Part shown: positions 1-8,631 of the stretch, piece by piece | How positions within the stretch are numbered: the first letter of the stretch is position 1 | Layout: each line of letters starts with the position of its first letter | NCBI GenBank assembly: GCA_902791935.1 | Contig: CADAXQ010000011.1 | Location: forward strand, 1,020 to 48,410 | Source: an uncultured Erysipelotrichaceae bacterium | GTDB lineage: Bacteria; Bacillota_I; Bacilli_A; RFN20; CAG-826 | Length of the DNA: 47,391 bases | Reading direction: 5' to 3' | Position numbers and translations under genes: made by a program | The notes under the pieces: model-generated | Told to the model about the DNA's origin: nothing | What the model saw: only the letters and a program-made list of their open reading frames with translations | Databases searched by the model: none

Positions 1-22
1 GGCGTTCCGGGGAAGGGATGAA

Positions 23-73
23 TGCTAAACAACCAATCCGAAGCGCCTCCCAATCTCCTTTGATTGTTTAGCA
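23..73. repeat. 10-bp inverted repeat with 31-bp spacer
   Basis: TGCTAAACAA at 23-32 is matched by its exact reverse complement TTGTTTAGCA at 64-73. The loop is too long and there is no T-run, so it does not look like an intrinsic terminator. It may be a two-half-site operator of a gene outside the window. No gene was seen in the first 169 bases. Confidence 0.4.
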
Positions 74-123
74 AGGGGATTATAGCACGACAGGGCTATT
101 CTTTATTTGCTGGTATATCTAGT

Positions 124-153
124 AAAAAAGTGGCCCGTGGAATACGAGCCACT
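124..153 (-). terminator. Intrinsic terminator of the OB-fold lipoprotein gene
   Basis: Read leftwards, AGTGGC (153-148) pairs with GCCACT (134-129) and is followed directly by a run of T (A on the plus strand, 124-129). It lies 17 bases past the stop codon of the lipoprotein gene. Confidence 0.8.
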
Positions 154-169
154 GAGGAAAAGAGGAAGA

Positions 170-1900
170 TTAAGCGATGACGGAGACGATGGTACCGCGC
201 CAGGTCACGCTATTGTTCTTTATTTTGGCGTTATTGACCCCGTAATAGAATGTATGTTTGGCGTCAAGATAACGATCCAAATATTCGTAATCTGCTGCGC
301 CGGTGTTCTGACTATAAAGCGTGATAGAAGTGGCTCCATCGGCATCGTCAGCAAGTGAGTAATTGGTGTAATGCGGTGTCGTTACCTTTTTGAGGTAGCC
401 TTCCACTTCAAAGACATAGCCAGTGATATTTTCCGTGGCGGGTGTCGCCAAAATCTCAGCAACGGTCTTTTTCACGATGGTGGGGTTCGTTGGAATCGCA
501 TGCTTCATGGAGTCGTGCGAAAGAATCGTGGGATCCGTGATTTGGCAATTGCCAGTGAAATCACCGCTGGGTTGATAATGGGTGAAAGTACCTTCCAATG
601 TCACCTGCATGCCATCTTCTAAGTCAACAATATTAGGCAATAAGTTGTTGTTATTGACAAAAACTAAGATGCTTGAAGTAGAATCCACCAAGAAGAATCC
701 TTGTTTCGTCATGGATGATTTGTAAGTCATCTTGGCAATGATTCCAGTAACGGTAACTTTGGTGCCATCTTCTTGTTCGCGGGCTTTGGCAATCGTGATG
801 GTATCGAAGGTTTGTGCTTCTTTAATAACGACTGTCACGTCTTTTTGCTTCGTTTGTTCTCCGATTTTCACTTGAAGCGATAACGTATGTTCTCCCATCG
901 CGGTTGCGGGAATGGATACGTGGAGCGTCGTTTCATCAGAAGTGATGCTGACGGAGCTATCCGCGGTGGTCATGGAACGGGTGGCGTTCGTATTCTTTTC
1001 ATCCACTAGCGGAATGTCTAATCCAATTGCGCCTTGGCTTTTACTCGGAATCAAATCCGTAAAACGCACCATGGCATAATCTAATTCCTCTGCTTCGGTA
1101 GCGGGAGTAGCGGCAGCAAAAGAGATGGGGCAAATCCGCCATTTGGCAACACCAGGCTTAGCTAACGTCAGCACAAAGGTAAGCGTAACGAGCTTCCCGT
1201 CTTCTTCGTCCGTCCAAGCATAATCTTTGCCATTGCATTGCGTATAAGCCAATAAACTATCCGCTTGGTTTGGATCCACGATTTGATAATTGACGAAAGA
1301 AGTCATATCAATGCGGTTCCAGGTCCCTTTGGCTTGGTAGATGCATCCGGTCTTGTCTTCCGTGATGGAGAGATTCCGGTTGATGTCTGAAATGGTGGTT
1401 GTCGTAATGGCTGTCGCGGGAATAGCTTGATCGTAGGCGTAGGTATCAATCAAAGTGACATCCGTCAATTGCAGCATGCCTTGGTAACCGGTATCGTTAG
1501 CGGCAGCGGCATCCGTATCTGGGATGTAATAAGTCTTCTTACCCGACAGCGCGACTTTATCGCCTTCATCGACGGCTTCGGCAGTCTCTTTGCCATACAC
1601 ATAGATGGACCCCGTCTCGTCCGCGATCCAGAAACCGCACACTTCTGGCGTTGCTTGTCCAGTGTAATTGAGCTTAGCAACAATACCGCGAATTGTGACG
1701 ATTTCGCCGACTTTTGCCACGCGGGCCTCGGCAATCGAAATGGTGGAATCGGTATCTTCGCTTGAAGATGATTCCGAAACGGAAGAGGAAGGCATTTCCT
1801 CTTCGCTCGAAAGAATGGAAGAGGAGGTGGTGATTTTCTCTCCGCAGCTGCATAGGAAAACAAGCGTAATCAGAGAGACGACGACAGGTTTACGTTTCAT
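170..1900 (-). CDS. Surface lipoprotein with repeated OB-fold-like domains
   Basis: The 576-residue product starts with a lipoprotein signal peptide (lipobox LCSC, Cys19) and a Ser/Glu-rich linker to about residue 52, so it should be anchored on the outer face of the membrane. About residues 53-150 carry the pattern of bacterial OB-fold modules (IAEAR...VTIRGIVAK...GFWIADETGSIYVY...GDKVALSG). A second, weaker copy spans about 160-260, an Ig-like strand-rich stretch about 290-365, and another OB pair about 370-576 (ITIAKAREQ...VTVTGIIAK). Such secreted OB modules occur in extracellular nucleases and adhesins, but I see no catalytic domain. The function is unknown; binding to carbohydrate or nucleic acid is a guess. 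An AAGGAG site lies 14 bases before the ATG, rather far. The gene diverges from the phosphoesterase gene and ends at a clear terminator. Confidence 0.85.
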   Translation of the reverse strand: MKRKPVVVSLITLVFLCSCGEKITTSSSILSSEEEMPSSSVSESSSSEDTDSTISIAEARVAKVGEIVTIRGIVAKLNYTGQATPEVCGFWIADETGSIYVYGKETAEAVDEGDKVALSGKKTYYIPDTDAAAANDTGYQGMLQLTDVTLIDTYAYDQAIPATAITTTTISDINRNLSITEDKTGCIYQAKGTWNRIDMTSFVNYQIVDPNQADSLLAYTQCNGKDYAWTDEEDGKLVTLTFVLTLAKPGVAKWRICPISFAAATPATEAEELDYAMVRFTDLIPSKSQGAIGLDIPLVDEKNTNATRSMTTADSSVSITSDETTLHVSIPATAMGEHTLSLQVKIGEQTKQKDVTVVIKEAQTFDTITIAKAREQEDGTKVTVTGIIAKMTYKSSMTKQGFFLVDSTSSILVFVNNNNLLPNIVDLEDGMQVTLEGTFTHYQPSGDFTGNCQITDPTILSHDSMKHAIPTNPTIVKKTVAEILATPATENITGYVFEVEGYLKKVTTPHYTNYSLADDADGATSITLYSQNTGAADYEYLDRYLDAKHTFYYGVNNAKIKNNSVTWRGTIVSVIA

Positions 1901-1938
1901 TATGGATTTATTTTCTCCTTGCCTTCAGTATAAAGGTC

Positions 1939-1980
1939 AAACGTTTTGAAATGTGTACTAAATTGATGAAAGCGGTTGCA
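1939..1980. promoter_or_regulatory. Two LacI/CcpA-like operator candidates
   Basis: In the divergent intergenic region, AAACGTTT (1939-1946, inside TCAAACGTTTTGA) is a perfect 8-bp palindrome centred on CG. TGAAAGCGGTTGCA (1967-1980) fits the Bacillus cre consensus TGWNANCGNTNWCA at all but one position. A -10-like TATACT for the leftward lipoprotein gene reads leftwards from 1932. Carbon-source control is inferred; no regulator gene is adjacent. Confidence 0.45.
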
Positions 1981-2019
1981 AATATAGCACATTTTCTTTT
2001 TCATGGAACGGCGTTTTCT

Positions 2020-2048
2020 TTTACTTTTTCCGACTGAAAAAATAGAAT
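2020..2048 (+). promoter_or_regulatory. Promoter of the phosphoesterase gene, predicted leaderless
   Basis: TTTACT (2020-2025) and TAGAAT (2043-2048) are separated by 17 bases. The expected transcription start, about seven bases past the -10 box, falls at or just before the ATG at 2056. No Shine-Dalgarno sequence precedes that ATG, which fits a leaderless transcript. Confidence 0.5.
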
Positions 2049-2055
2049 ACCTACG

Positions 2056-3330
2056 ATGAATCTCCAACATTTCCTTCCTTATTCCCTGCTCTTCTTGTTG
2101 CTTTCTTCTTGTGAGGCGAAACAAGAAGTGTCCATACCTCCGTCTTTAATAGAGCAATCCTATTCTTTTGTTGTCGCTTCCGATTTGCATTACCTTTCGC
2201 CTTCTTTGGCTGATCCCAATTCTTCTTATTTTCATCAAGTCATCAACAATGCCGACGGGAAAATGACCGATTATTGCGACCCGATAACCGATGCCTTTTT
2301 AGCAGAAGTAATCAAAAAGAAGCCAGACGCTTTGATTTTGACCGGCGATTTGACGTGGAATGGCGCGAAAGCCAGCCATGAAGATTTGATGAATAAGCTT
2401 AAAGCCGTGGAAGAAGCTGGAATCAATGTCTTCGTGATTCCTGGAAACCATGACTTAGGCGCTTATCAGCCTGCAAGGTTTAGTGGAGATACCGCCTATG
2501 TCGTAGAAGCCGCCAATGCGGATTGGTTCCGCGAACAATATCAAGATTTTGGATTGGATCAAGCGCAGTCGTTCGCGGATGATTCCTATTCTTATCTCGT
2601 TCGTCCCCGTGAAGACCTTTATCTTTTATTTTTGGATGCGAACTCTCCGGGTGGACGTTACGTGAGTCAAAAGACGATGTCTTGGCTTCGTTCCACGTTA
2701 TCTTCGCTTCCTCAAAACGCGAGATTACTTACGTTTACCCATCAAAACCTATTGGTTCATAATGCACGGTTTACTGGCTCTACCATGGTTGCGAATGCCG
2801 ATCAAGTTTTAGAAGCGCTCGATGCTTTTCCTGGCAAGGAGGTGAACTTTGCAGGGCATCTTCATATTCAAAATATCGCGACATCATCTTCATTAGATGA
2901 AATCGATACCAGTTCTTTGTCCGTCTATCCTTGTCTCTATGGAACGACATCAATCACTTCAGAAGGGCTTTCCTATCAAGCCCAAGAAACCAATGTTGCC
3001 ACTTATGCGAAAGACCGGGGCTTGACCGATAAAAATCTTCTTTCTTTTGCCACTTATGGGCGTGCTTTCTTTGATGATTATTCCTCGCGTTCGTTCGACC
3101 GTCTTTGGGGCGAGACGGACTTTGGTATTGATAGTAAAACCGCAAAAGAAACATTTTTGCCACTCCATTATGCCTATTTCTCAGGAAATCCGCTGGATCT
3201 CGCGCCTTATCAAGACAATGTGAACCAAATGATTGCGCATGCTGGGAATGAAAAAGCGGCTTATCTTGAAAGCATTGTGACCGATTTACAAAAACATCCG
3301 GCAGGACACCTGACGTATTCTGCTTTGTGA
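2056..3330 (+). CDS. Secreted calcineurin-like metallophosphoesterase lipoprotein
   Basis: This 424-residue protein has a lipoprotein signal peptide (lipobox LSSC, Cys19) followed by a calcineurin-type metallophosphoesterase domain. The di-metal motifs appear in order: DLH (43-45), GD (97-98), GNHD (130-133), THQN near 230 and GHLH near 270. The family hydrolyses phosphomono- or diesters with a binuclear metal centre. Being lipid-anchored outside the cell, it may scavenge phosphate from sugar phosphates, nucleotides or cyclic dinucleotides; the substrate cannot be read from the sequence. About 150 residues follow the metal motifs and may form a cap or a separate domain. No Shine-Dalgarno is seen (see the promoter entry). 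No clear terminator follows before the iterons at 3396. Confidence 0.9.
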   Translation: MNLQHFLPYSLLFLLLSSCEAKQEVSIPPSLIEQSYSFVVASDLHYLSPSLADPNSSYFHQVINNADGKMTDYCDPITDAFLAEVIKKKPDALILTGDLTWNGAKASHEDLMNKLKAVEEAGINVFVIPGNHDLGAYQPARFSGDTAYVVEAANADWFREQYQDFGLDQAQSFADDSYSYLVRPREDLYLLFLDANSPGGRYVSQKTMSWLRSTLSSLPQNARLLTFTHQNLLVHNARFTGSTMVANADQVLEALDAFPGKEVNFAGHLHIQNIATSSSLDEIDTSSLSVYPCLYGTTSITSEGLSYQAQETNVATYAKDRGLTDKNLLSFATYGRAFFDDYSSRSFDRLWGETDFGIDSKTAKETFLPLHYAYFSGNPLDLAPYQDNVNQMIAHAGNEKAAYLESIVTDLQKHPAGHLTYSAL

Positions 3331-3395
3331 GTACAATGAAAAAACAACGATGAATTCTTGCTTTTTTGATACGTTTTTCAATAAAGAATAAAGTT

Positions 3396-3435
3396 ACTTC
3401 TAGATGTACTTCTAGGAAAACTTCTAGATTCTTCT
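3396..3435. repeat. Downstream iteron copy bracketing AlbA_2 gene 1
   Basis: The unit ACTTCTAG plus four bases is repeated three times at exactly 12-bp spacing (3396, 3408, 3420), followed by ATTCTTCT. The whole 40-bp block is identical to 4934-4973 on the other side of the gene. It ends 12 bases short of the gene's stop codon. Confidence 0.9.
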
Positions 3436-3447
3436 CATGGGCAACGA

Positions 3448-4893
3448 TTATTCGCCTTTGAGATAGACCGTATCTTTATTCGTGTGGTAAAGATTCTTTT
3501 TTCCTTCTTTATCGGCAGTCAAAAGCTTTCGTGTGACTAAGTCTTGCAAAATCTCGTTTCTCAAGTAAGAAGAAACGGATATTCCCAACATCTTTGCAAT
3601 TTCTTCCAGTGAACGATTTTTAAAATAGCAATAAGAAAGAACTTTCCGAGTTGACGGCTTCTCATTGGGCCGTTCAAGAAATACCAAATCTAGTTCGGTG
3701 CTGTCGGTTCCAACCACGCCATAAGGATAGGAAAGATTCGGCAATACCAAAGTGAAGGAATCTTCGCGGGCAATGGCGAATGGGGCGTATTTGTTCCCAA
3801 AAGGTTGATAATCAGATTCAATTTTATCGAAGCCGGAGCCACGTCTTTCCATGAGTTTAAGCATGACTAAAACGTTGCAGATAAACTCGTTCCTCCGCAT
3901 CGGAATTAAAGAAGAGAGATCATTAATTTTGCCCAAGGAACCACGGCCAACCAAAGCGCCCGGAGAAACAATTTCTAAGCGGTCGAGGTAGAGATTCACT
4001 TCAATCTGAGAACCGCGCATCAAATAGTTTTTGTGGGCATAGGCGTTTACGATTGCTTCGGTTACGGTGCGTGGCGGGAAAGAGGTAGTGCTGATGGCAC
4101 CCGAGGCTTGCTTGAGATAGACCACTTCGGCATGCGCAGCCACATATTCTTGTACTTTTTGGATGCCGGAAAGAATGTTCCCTTGAAACAATGGCTCTGG
4201 ATAAAGCAAAGAACCGCCCTTTCCAAAGGATGGATAACGCGTAATCATCAATGCCGTGTCTTCTCCTTGATAGTCATCCGCGAAGTACTCTGCCTCTTTG
4301 CGAAGCATTCCGAAATCATCAAAGAAACCGACGCTTCTAAGGTCTTTTTCCGTTAGCTCTCGATTGTTCTTTTCTTGAAATAAGGCGAATAATTGCTGGA
4401 AATGGTCGGCAACAAATGGCTTAGAAAGGAAGACTTTTTCTTTCTCTTCTCCTGAATCTTCTAACGCCATCCGTTGGATCTCTTCCGATGTGGCAGCGCG
4501 CGTCTTTCCTTCCTCACGAACCCAAATGAAAGGAAAGCCGTCGTACAAGCAAACCACAGGACGTTCATGGCTCTTTTGAATGGCAAACTCTATGACATAT
4601 TTGTCTTCTCCGATAGGAAGATAACGCATGCTGATGTCGGGCTCAGGGCGAATGTGTTCTTTCGCTAAACGTTGGAACGTTTGAACTTGTTTATCCACCA
4701 TGGCTTTATTAAACCCTTTCGGGTTATAGTTATCGTTCACTATGCCGTCATAAAGAGTACCGCCTTTGGTGTTGGCGAACGCTGCCACCGTTTTTAACCA
4801 TTCGTTCGCATTCTTACCATCATTAAGAAATTCTTTGAAATCGTTTGTTGCCGTCTCGAATTCTTCACGAATTCCGTATTGTTTCAGTTCCAT
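3448..4893 (-). CDS. AlbA_2 (Schlafen-type) putative DNA-binding regulator 1
   Basis: The product (481 residues) has the COG2865 architecture: an N-terminal AlbA_2 domain (FKEF... and AAFANTKGGTLYDG, about 15-60), a GHKL-ATPase-like module (EAIVNAYAHKNY, RLEIVSPG, RRGSGFDKI, about 280-375) and a C-terminal winged helix (EIAKMLGISVSSYLRNE). Members are thought to be transcriptional regulators; none of this subtype has a role I can name. The start at 4893 (MELKQYG) is preferred because GGAG lies 8 bases before it, while an ATG six codons upstream has no ribosome site. The usual LYIGV of the AlbA_2 motif reads LYDGI here. The gene stands alone between two blocks of ACTTCTAG iterons, and the upstream block covers the likely promoter, which suggests autoregulation. 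It is a clear paralogue of the gene at 20942-22405. Confidence 0.85.
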   Translation of the reverse strand: MELKQYGIREEFETATNDFKEFLNDGKNANEWLKTVAAFANTKGGTLYDGIVNDNYNPKGFNKAMVDKQVQTFQRLAKEHIRPEPDISMRYLPIGEDKYVIEFAIQKSHERPVVCLYDGFPFIWVREEGKTRAATSEEIQRMALEDSGEEKEKVFLSKPFVADHFQQLFALFQEKNNRELTEKDLRSVGFFDDFGMLRKEAEYFADDYQGEDTALMITRYPSFGKGGSLLYPEPLFQGNILSGIQKVQEYVAAHAEVVYLKQASGAISTTSFPPRTVTEAIVNAYAHKNYLMRGSQIEVNLYLDRLEIVSPGALVGRGSLGKINDLSSLIPMRRNEFICNVLVMLKLMERRGSGFDKIESDYQPFGNKYAPFAIAREDSFTLVLPNLSYPYGVVGTDSTELDLVFLERPNEKPSTRKVLSYCYFKNRSLEEIAKMLGISVSSYLRNEILQDLVTRKLLTADKEGKKNLYHTNKDTVYLKGE

Positions 4894-4933
4894 GTCCCTA
4901 TCTCCAAGCATATGTTACTTCATTTTTTCTATA

Positions 4934-5023
4934 ACTTCTAGATGTACTTCTAGGAAAACTTCTAGATTCTTCTAATTTACTTCTAGGAAAACTTCTAGTT
5001 GTACTTCTAGATATACTTCTTAG
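4934..5023. repeat. Upstream iteron array of AlbA_2 gene 1
   Basis: ACTTCTAG occurs at 4934, 4946 and 4958, then after a degenerate unit at 4979, 4991 and 5003, with a decayed copy (ACTTCTTAG) at 5015. Spacing is 12 bp within each group. The first 40 bp duplicate 3396-3435 exactly. Linkers alternate between ATGT, GAAA, TTGT and ATAT. Units are too short and too regular for CRISPR. They lie 41-130 bp upstream of the gene's start, where a -35 element would be. Confidence 0.9.
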
Positions 5024-5084
5024 GTTTGGATTTAATGGAATGCAATACGAAAAGGTTGGCCTTCATTAAGTGGTAACGTTTTCG

Positions 5085-6728
5085 CTACCATCCCATATTA
5101 TTCGGCGTCATTCCCATCGTATAACTGATATTGATAAGTTCTTTCGGCTTTTTATCGGGATCGCATCCATTGATATCGACCGTCGGGTATTCCAACTCTT
5201 CTATCGTGCCGACCTTACCGTTTCGATAATCTTCTAACCAGCGGATGCAGTCCGTAAGTCTAGCATCCACCGCGCCTAGTCTTGCGCTATGGACCTCAAA
5301 TCCACTCATTTTGTTTTCGTGGTTCCATAAATTACGATCCGCTTCCCAGAAGACACGCAACGCTTTTTGTGCCTTTTGATAGAGAGGAATGAGTTCTTTT
5401 ATTTTGCTTTTGTCGCGGCTTTGATAGGCGAGATAAGTTTTCGTCCCTAAATCATACTTCACTGAGAAGAACGCCGCTAAAGCAGACAACTCCTCAAAAA
5501 CCAAAGGGTTCTTTGTTTTGTTCTTCCATCGTTTCAACCGATGGCTCAATAATTCATATTGCTTAGCAACGCCTGGCAATACGTAGGAGTCAAAGGAGCG
5601 GAAGAATGGATCGTTTCCGATTACCCATCGGCTGGGATTTTGAACCCATCGTTTGTCTTCTGTGCCTAAGTCATTTAATTCATCTAACGCCATATAGGCA
5701 TCAAAAGATTCACCCGTCAGGGAATAAAATTCTTTTTTGATCACCGAGATACGATTCTCACCTTCGTAAAATCGTTTGGCAGCATAAATGGCTGGAAGGC
5801 AGGCAAAGAAGGAGCATTCTTTGCCATTGTCACTCCATAAAGTAACCAGGATGTCATGAATATTTGCTTCTCGCGCCGCTTTCATGGCGTTACGATTCAG
5901 CGCGTTGGTGTAGTGGTTCTTTGGGGCATACCCAATCCAATTCCAGCAACCGGCGGCATAGATTTGAGGATTATTTACTGCTTTGCCTGGCGCCAAGACC
6001 TTTTTGAAATAAGAAACATTGCTGACTTCTCTTTTTTCATTCCAAGGGTTGCCATAATTCCAGTGGACTAACGTGACATCAGCCGGAATTTTTCCTAAGA
6101 GGTCTTTTGGTAATTGTTTCGTTTTGTCGTAGGTATCAATGGTTTTTTCATCAAAAAACATGTCGGCCCACATCATGACGTCAAAATCGTAACGATGGGC
6201 AATTTCTTTGACTTTTGCCAAGTGTTCTAAAATGATTTGCTTTTTAGGAACAACCCCGTGTTTTTCTTTATATTTCCCTTCTCCAACGCCAAACGCTTCA
6301 TCGAAACCGATATGGACGTGGTGGGAACGGAACGCCTTTCGTAAACCTTGGAAGATATGCTCAATCAATTGATAAGTTCTCTCCTCCCCGACAAGTAAGA
6401 CATCATCTTTATCGCGGACGTCTTGATAGGCTTGCCGATAGAAGAGCTGGTTCATATGGGCCAATAATTCGACACAGGGGATGAGTTCTATCCCCATAGC
6501 AGCACAATATTGGTCAATATCTTGCAGTTCAGCAATGGTATAACGCCCTCTTTGATAGCCAAAAAGCGGTTCGTTTTCGACTTCGTAGGTATCTTCGGTG
6601 TATAGCAAAAGTTTTTGATAACCAAATTTTGCTAAATAATCCACAAAGCGTTTTACTTCTTGTGGTTTCATGACGCCATTACGACTGCAGTCAATCATGG
6701 CTCCGAAGTGGGCTTCTACGCGTGGCAT
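5085..6728 (-). CDS. GH20-type beta-N-acetylhexosaminidase
   Basis: The product (547 residues) resembles glycoside hydrolase family 20. It has a TIM barrel with the catalytic Asp-Glu pair in HVHIGFDEA (D143-E144) and nearby GH20-like features (GFQKLLLYTED-type strand, CVELLAHMNQLF, DVMMWADMFF, NWIGYAP). It has no signal peptide, so it acts in the cytoplasm, probably removing terminal GlcNAc or GalNAc from imported oligosaccharides by substrate-assisted catalysis. The start at 6728 (MPRVEAHF) was chosen over an in-frame TTG seven codons upstream because it begins the conserved region; its ribosome site (AAAAGAG) is weak. It is the last gene of the araC-GH78-GH20 operon, 46 bases after its neighbour. 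A TGGTAGCG/CGTTACCA hairpin overlaps the stop codon but lacks a T-run. Confidence 0.8.
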   Translation of the reverse strand: MPRVEAHFGAMIDCSRNGVMKPQEVKRFVDYLAKFGYQKLLLYTEDTYEVENEPLFGYQRGRYTIAELQDIDQYCAAMGIELIPCVELLAHMNQLFYRQAYQDVRDKDDVLLVGEERTYQLIEHIFQGLRKAFRSHHVHIGFDEAFGVGEGKYKEKHGVVPKKQIILEHLAKVKEIAHRYDFDVMMWADMFFDEKTIDTYDKTKQLPKDLLGKIPADVTLVHWNYGNPWNEKREVSNVSYFKKVLAPGKAVNNPQIYAAGCWNWIGYAPKNHYTNALNRNAMKAAREANIHDILVTLWSDNGKECSFFACLPAIYAAKRFYEGENRISVIKKEFYSLTGESFDAYMALDELNDLGTEDKRWVQNPSRWVIGNDPFFRSFDSYVLPGVAKQYELLSHRLKRWKNKTKNPLVFEELSALAAFFSVKYDLGTKTYLAYQSRDKSKIKELIPLYQKAQKALRVFWEADRNLWNHENKMSGFEVHSARLGAVDARLTDCIRWLEDYRNGKVGTIEELEYPTVDINGCDPDKKPKELINISYTMGMTPNNMGW

Positions 6729-6774
6729 AACGTTCTCTTTTCTATCCAATAGGCGGACTATATTGGCTTAATCA

Positions 6775-8631
6775 TTATTTTTCTAACGTAAGGTAGTAGA
6801 CAGGCAAAGCGCTCCAGCCATGGCAAAGGCTTCCTGCACCGTCAAAGTCTTTTGCCCCAAGCATCGTCTCCCAGAAAGAAGTAGCGCCTTGATCTAGCAT
6901 ATAGCCATATTTCTTTCGAATATCGTCCTTGATCCAGTCTAGATTATTTTTAGATAAAGCAAGAAGGGCGTCGTATTTCACGGACAACATCGATAAAGTG
7001 CATGAGGTAAGGGGAGAATCAGGAGACATCAAAACGTTACCGATGGTTTTTCTTTCTTCTAAGCTTCCGGTTCCAGTCAACACAGCATAGGCGTTTGGTA
7101 ATTCGGCAAAACCACCATTGGGGAATGCTCGATAGAGATGTTTATCCTTGTCGTAGAAAATTTTATGGGTTGCTTCTTGTAAGGAATGAATCTCTTTTTC
7201 GTAATAAGAGGTGTCGTTTCCAAGGGATTTTTCGATTTTCACCATGCTTTGTAGTGTCAGGATAGTGTCAAATTGAAGCACGCTGTCGGCATCATATGGG
7301 GGATTACTGCCATCTAATAAAGGAATCCATTCGTAGAAATCCCATTCGTGGGGGAAGTGGAAATAATGGATTAGCCCATCTTTTTTCTTATGAGACAAGA
7401 AGACGTGAAGTAAAGTCACTAATTTTTCGTGATATTCCTGAAGTAAAGAGACATCCCCTGTTTCAGAGGCATATTCTTGCATGGCAATGACGTAGTAGAG
7501 CGCAAAAGAAGGGATAAACAATGGGAAGGAAGAAGGGACGGTAAGAGAAATGAGTTGGTTTGGTTGCCTATCTTCACTCATGAGTTTTAAAGCGGCGCGT
7601 TGATAGGCGCTCCCTTCGAAAGCGTGGTAGCCATAACGCATTTGGAAACGGCTATCGAGCGCATAGAACGATTGTTCGCGCCACGGGCAATCAAAATAAT
7701 GATCGGCGGCGTTTAATTCTAAGGTACGGACGGCCGTGTCATAGATTTTTTGATCTAACGGGGAAGAGAAAATACGCTTCTTCTTTTGGAAGGGATAAGC
7801 CAAAGGAATCATGCCGACTTCTTTTAAAATCGCGTTGCCTTGAAACTGAAGATAACGGAAGCCAAGTCGTCTGAAAGGATTAAAGATGTGATGTTCTCTT
7901 CCATCGCCGGTAATTTCGAAGGAAAAGTCACGCGGGCCGATTTTCTGGGGGACGTTACCTTCTTCGGTCAGCCATTCACCAAAAATAACCGTTAAGGTCT
8001 CCCCCGCAGGAATTTGTATGGTAAAATCCGGAAATCCCAGCATTTCCCTTCCAAAATCGTAAACGTGGTTGGGTAAAGGCTTTGCCATCACTTTCGGTAA
8101 GAAATTCATTTTCTGGATGGGGCGTGGTTTTAAGGATTCTGCCATGCCTTCCACTTCTACGGAAGGAGAAAAAGACTGCTTAGGTATTTGATAATTCAAC
8201 GCAAAGGAATAACCGAGTTGGGGCGTAATCATCTTTTTAAGATGTTTTACAAAATAGGGAGCTTCTCGCGATAAGGTGGCCACGGAAGAAGTAGCGATTT
8301 CCTTGTCGTTGCAGCACAAAGAGAAACGGACACCGGCCTTGGCAATGTAATGGGTGGAATTGCAATCGGCTTCATGGTAGGCAATGATACGAATCTCATT
8401 TTGGCCCGGAATGACGAAAGACGTGAAATCGATTTCATCATAGATTTTGTACCACGGGAAGTCTGCATACTGACCGGCATAAACAAACCGGCCATTACAA
8501 TAAACGGCATAGTCCGTGTTCGCTGAAATCTTGAGCGTAAGGTTGCCATTTGCATAAGTAAAAGGCACGAAAAACTCGGCATACTCATCGTCATCATCAG
8601 TACAATCACTAAGCCATATCCATTTACTCAT
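6775..8631 (-). CDS. GH78-like alpha-L-rhamnosidase family protein
   Basis: The 618-residue product has the layout of GH78 enzymes: an N-terminal beta-sandwich region (to about 290), a central (alpha/alpha)6 barrel with DCPWREQSFYALDSR (about 325-340, the region of the general acid in this family) and the late motif GATSFWET...GSLCHGWSALPVYYL near the C-terminus. No signal peptide is present, so it should be cytoplasmic. GH78 enzymes release terminal rhamnose, but distant members have other specificities, and pairing with a hexosaminidase suggests a host or plant glycan with mixed sugars. The start at 8631 (MSKWIW) has GAGGG about 9 bases upstream. It overlaps the last 8 bases of araC (ATGAGTAA), which implies translational coupling. 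Confidence 0.8.
   Translation of the reverse strand: MSKWIWLSDCTDDDDEYAEFFVPFTYANGNLTLKISANTDYAVYCNGRFVYAGQYADFPWYKIYDEIDFTSFVIPGQNEIRIIAYHEADCNSTHYIAKAGVRFSLCCNDKEIATSSVATLSREAPYFVKHLKKMITPQLGYSFALNYQIPKQSFSPSVEVEGMAESLKPRPIQKMNFLPKVMAKPLPNHVYDFGREMLGFPDFTIQIPAGETLTVIFGEWLTEEGNVPQKIGPRDFSFEITGDGREHHIFNPFRRLGFRYLQFQGNAILKEVGMIPLAYPFQKKKRIFSSPLDQKIYDTAVRTLELNAADHYFDCPWREQSFYALDSRFQMRYGYHAFEGSAYQRAALKLMSEDRQPNQLISLTVPSSFPLFIPSFALYYVIAMQEYASETGDVSLLQEYHEKLVTLLHVFLSHKKKDGLIHYFHFPHEWDFYEWIPLLDGSNPPYDADSVLQFDTILTLQSMVKIEKSLGNDTSYYEKEIHSLQEATHKIFYDKDKHLYRAFPNGGFAELPNAYAVLTGTGSLEERKTIGNVLMSPDSPLTSCTLSMLSVKYDALLALSKNNLDWIKDDIRKKYGYMLDQGATSFWETMLGAKDFDGAGSLCHGWSALPVYYLTLEK

Noticed and set aside
4934..5023. 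CRISPR-like array
   Set aside because: Repeats are 8 bp with 4-bp linkers, far too short. No cas genes and no unique spacers.
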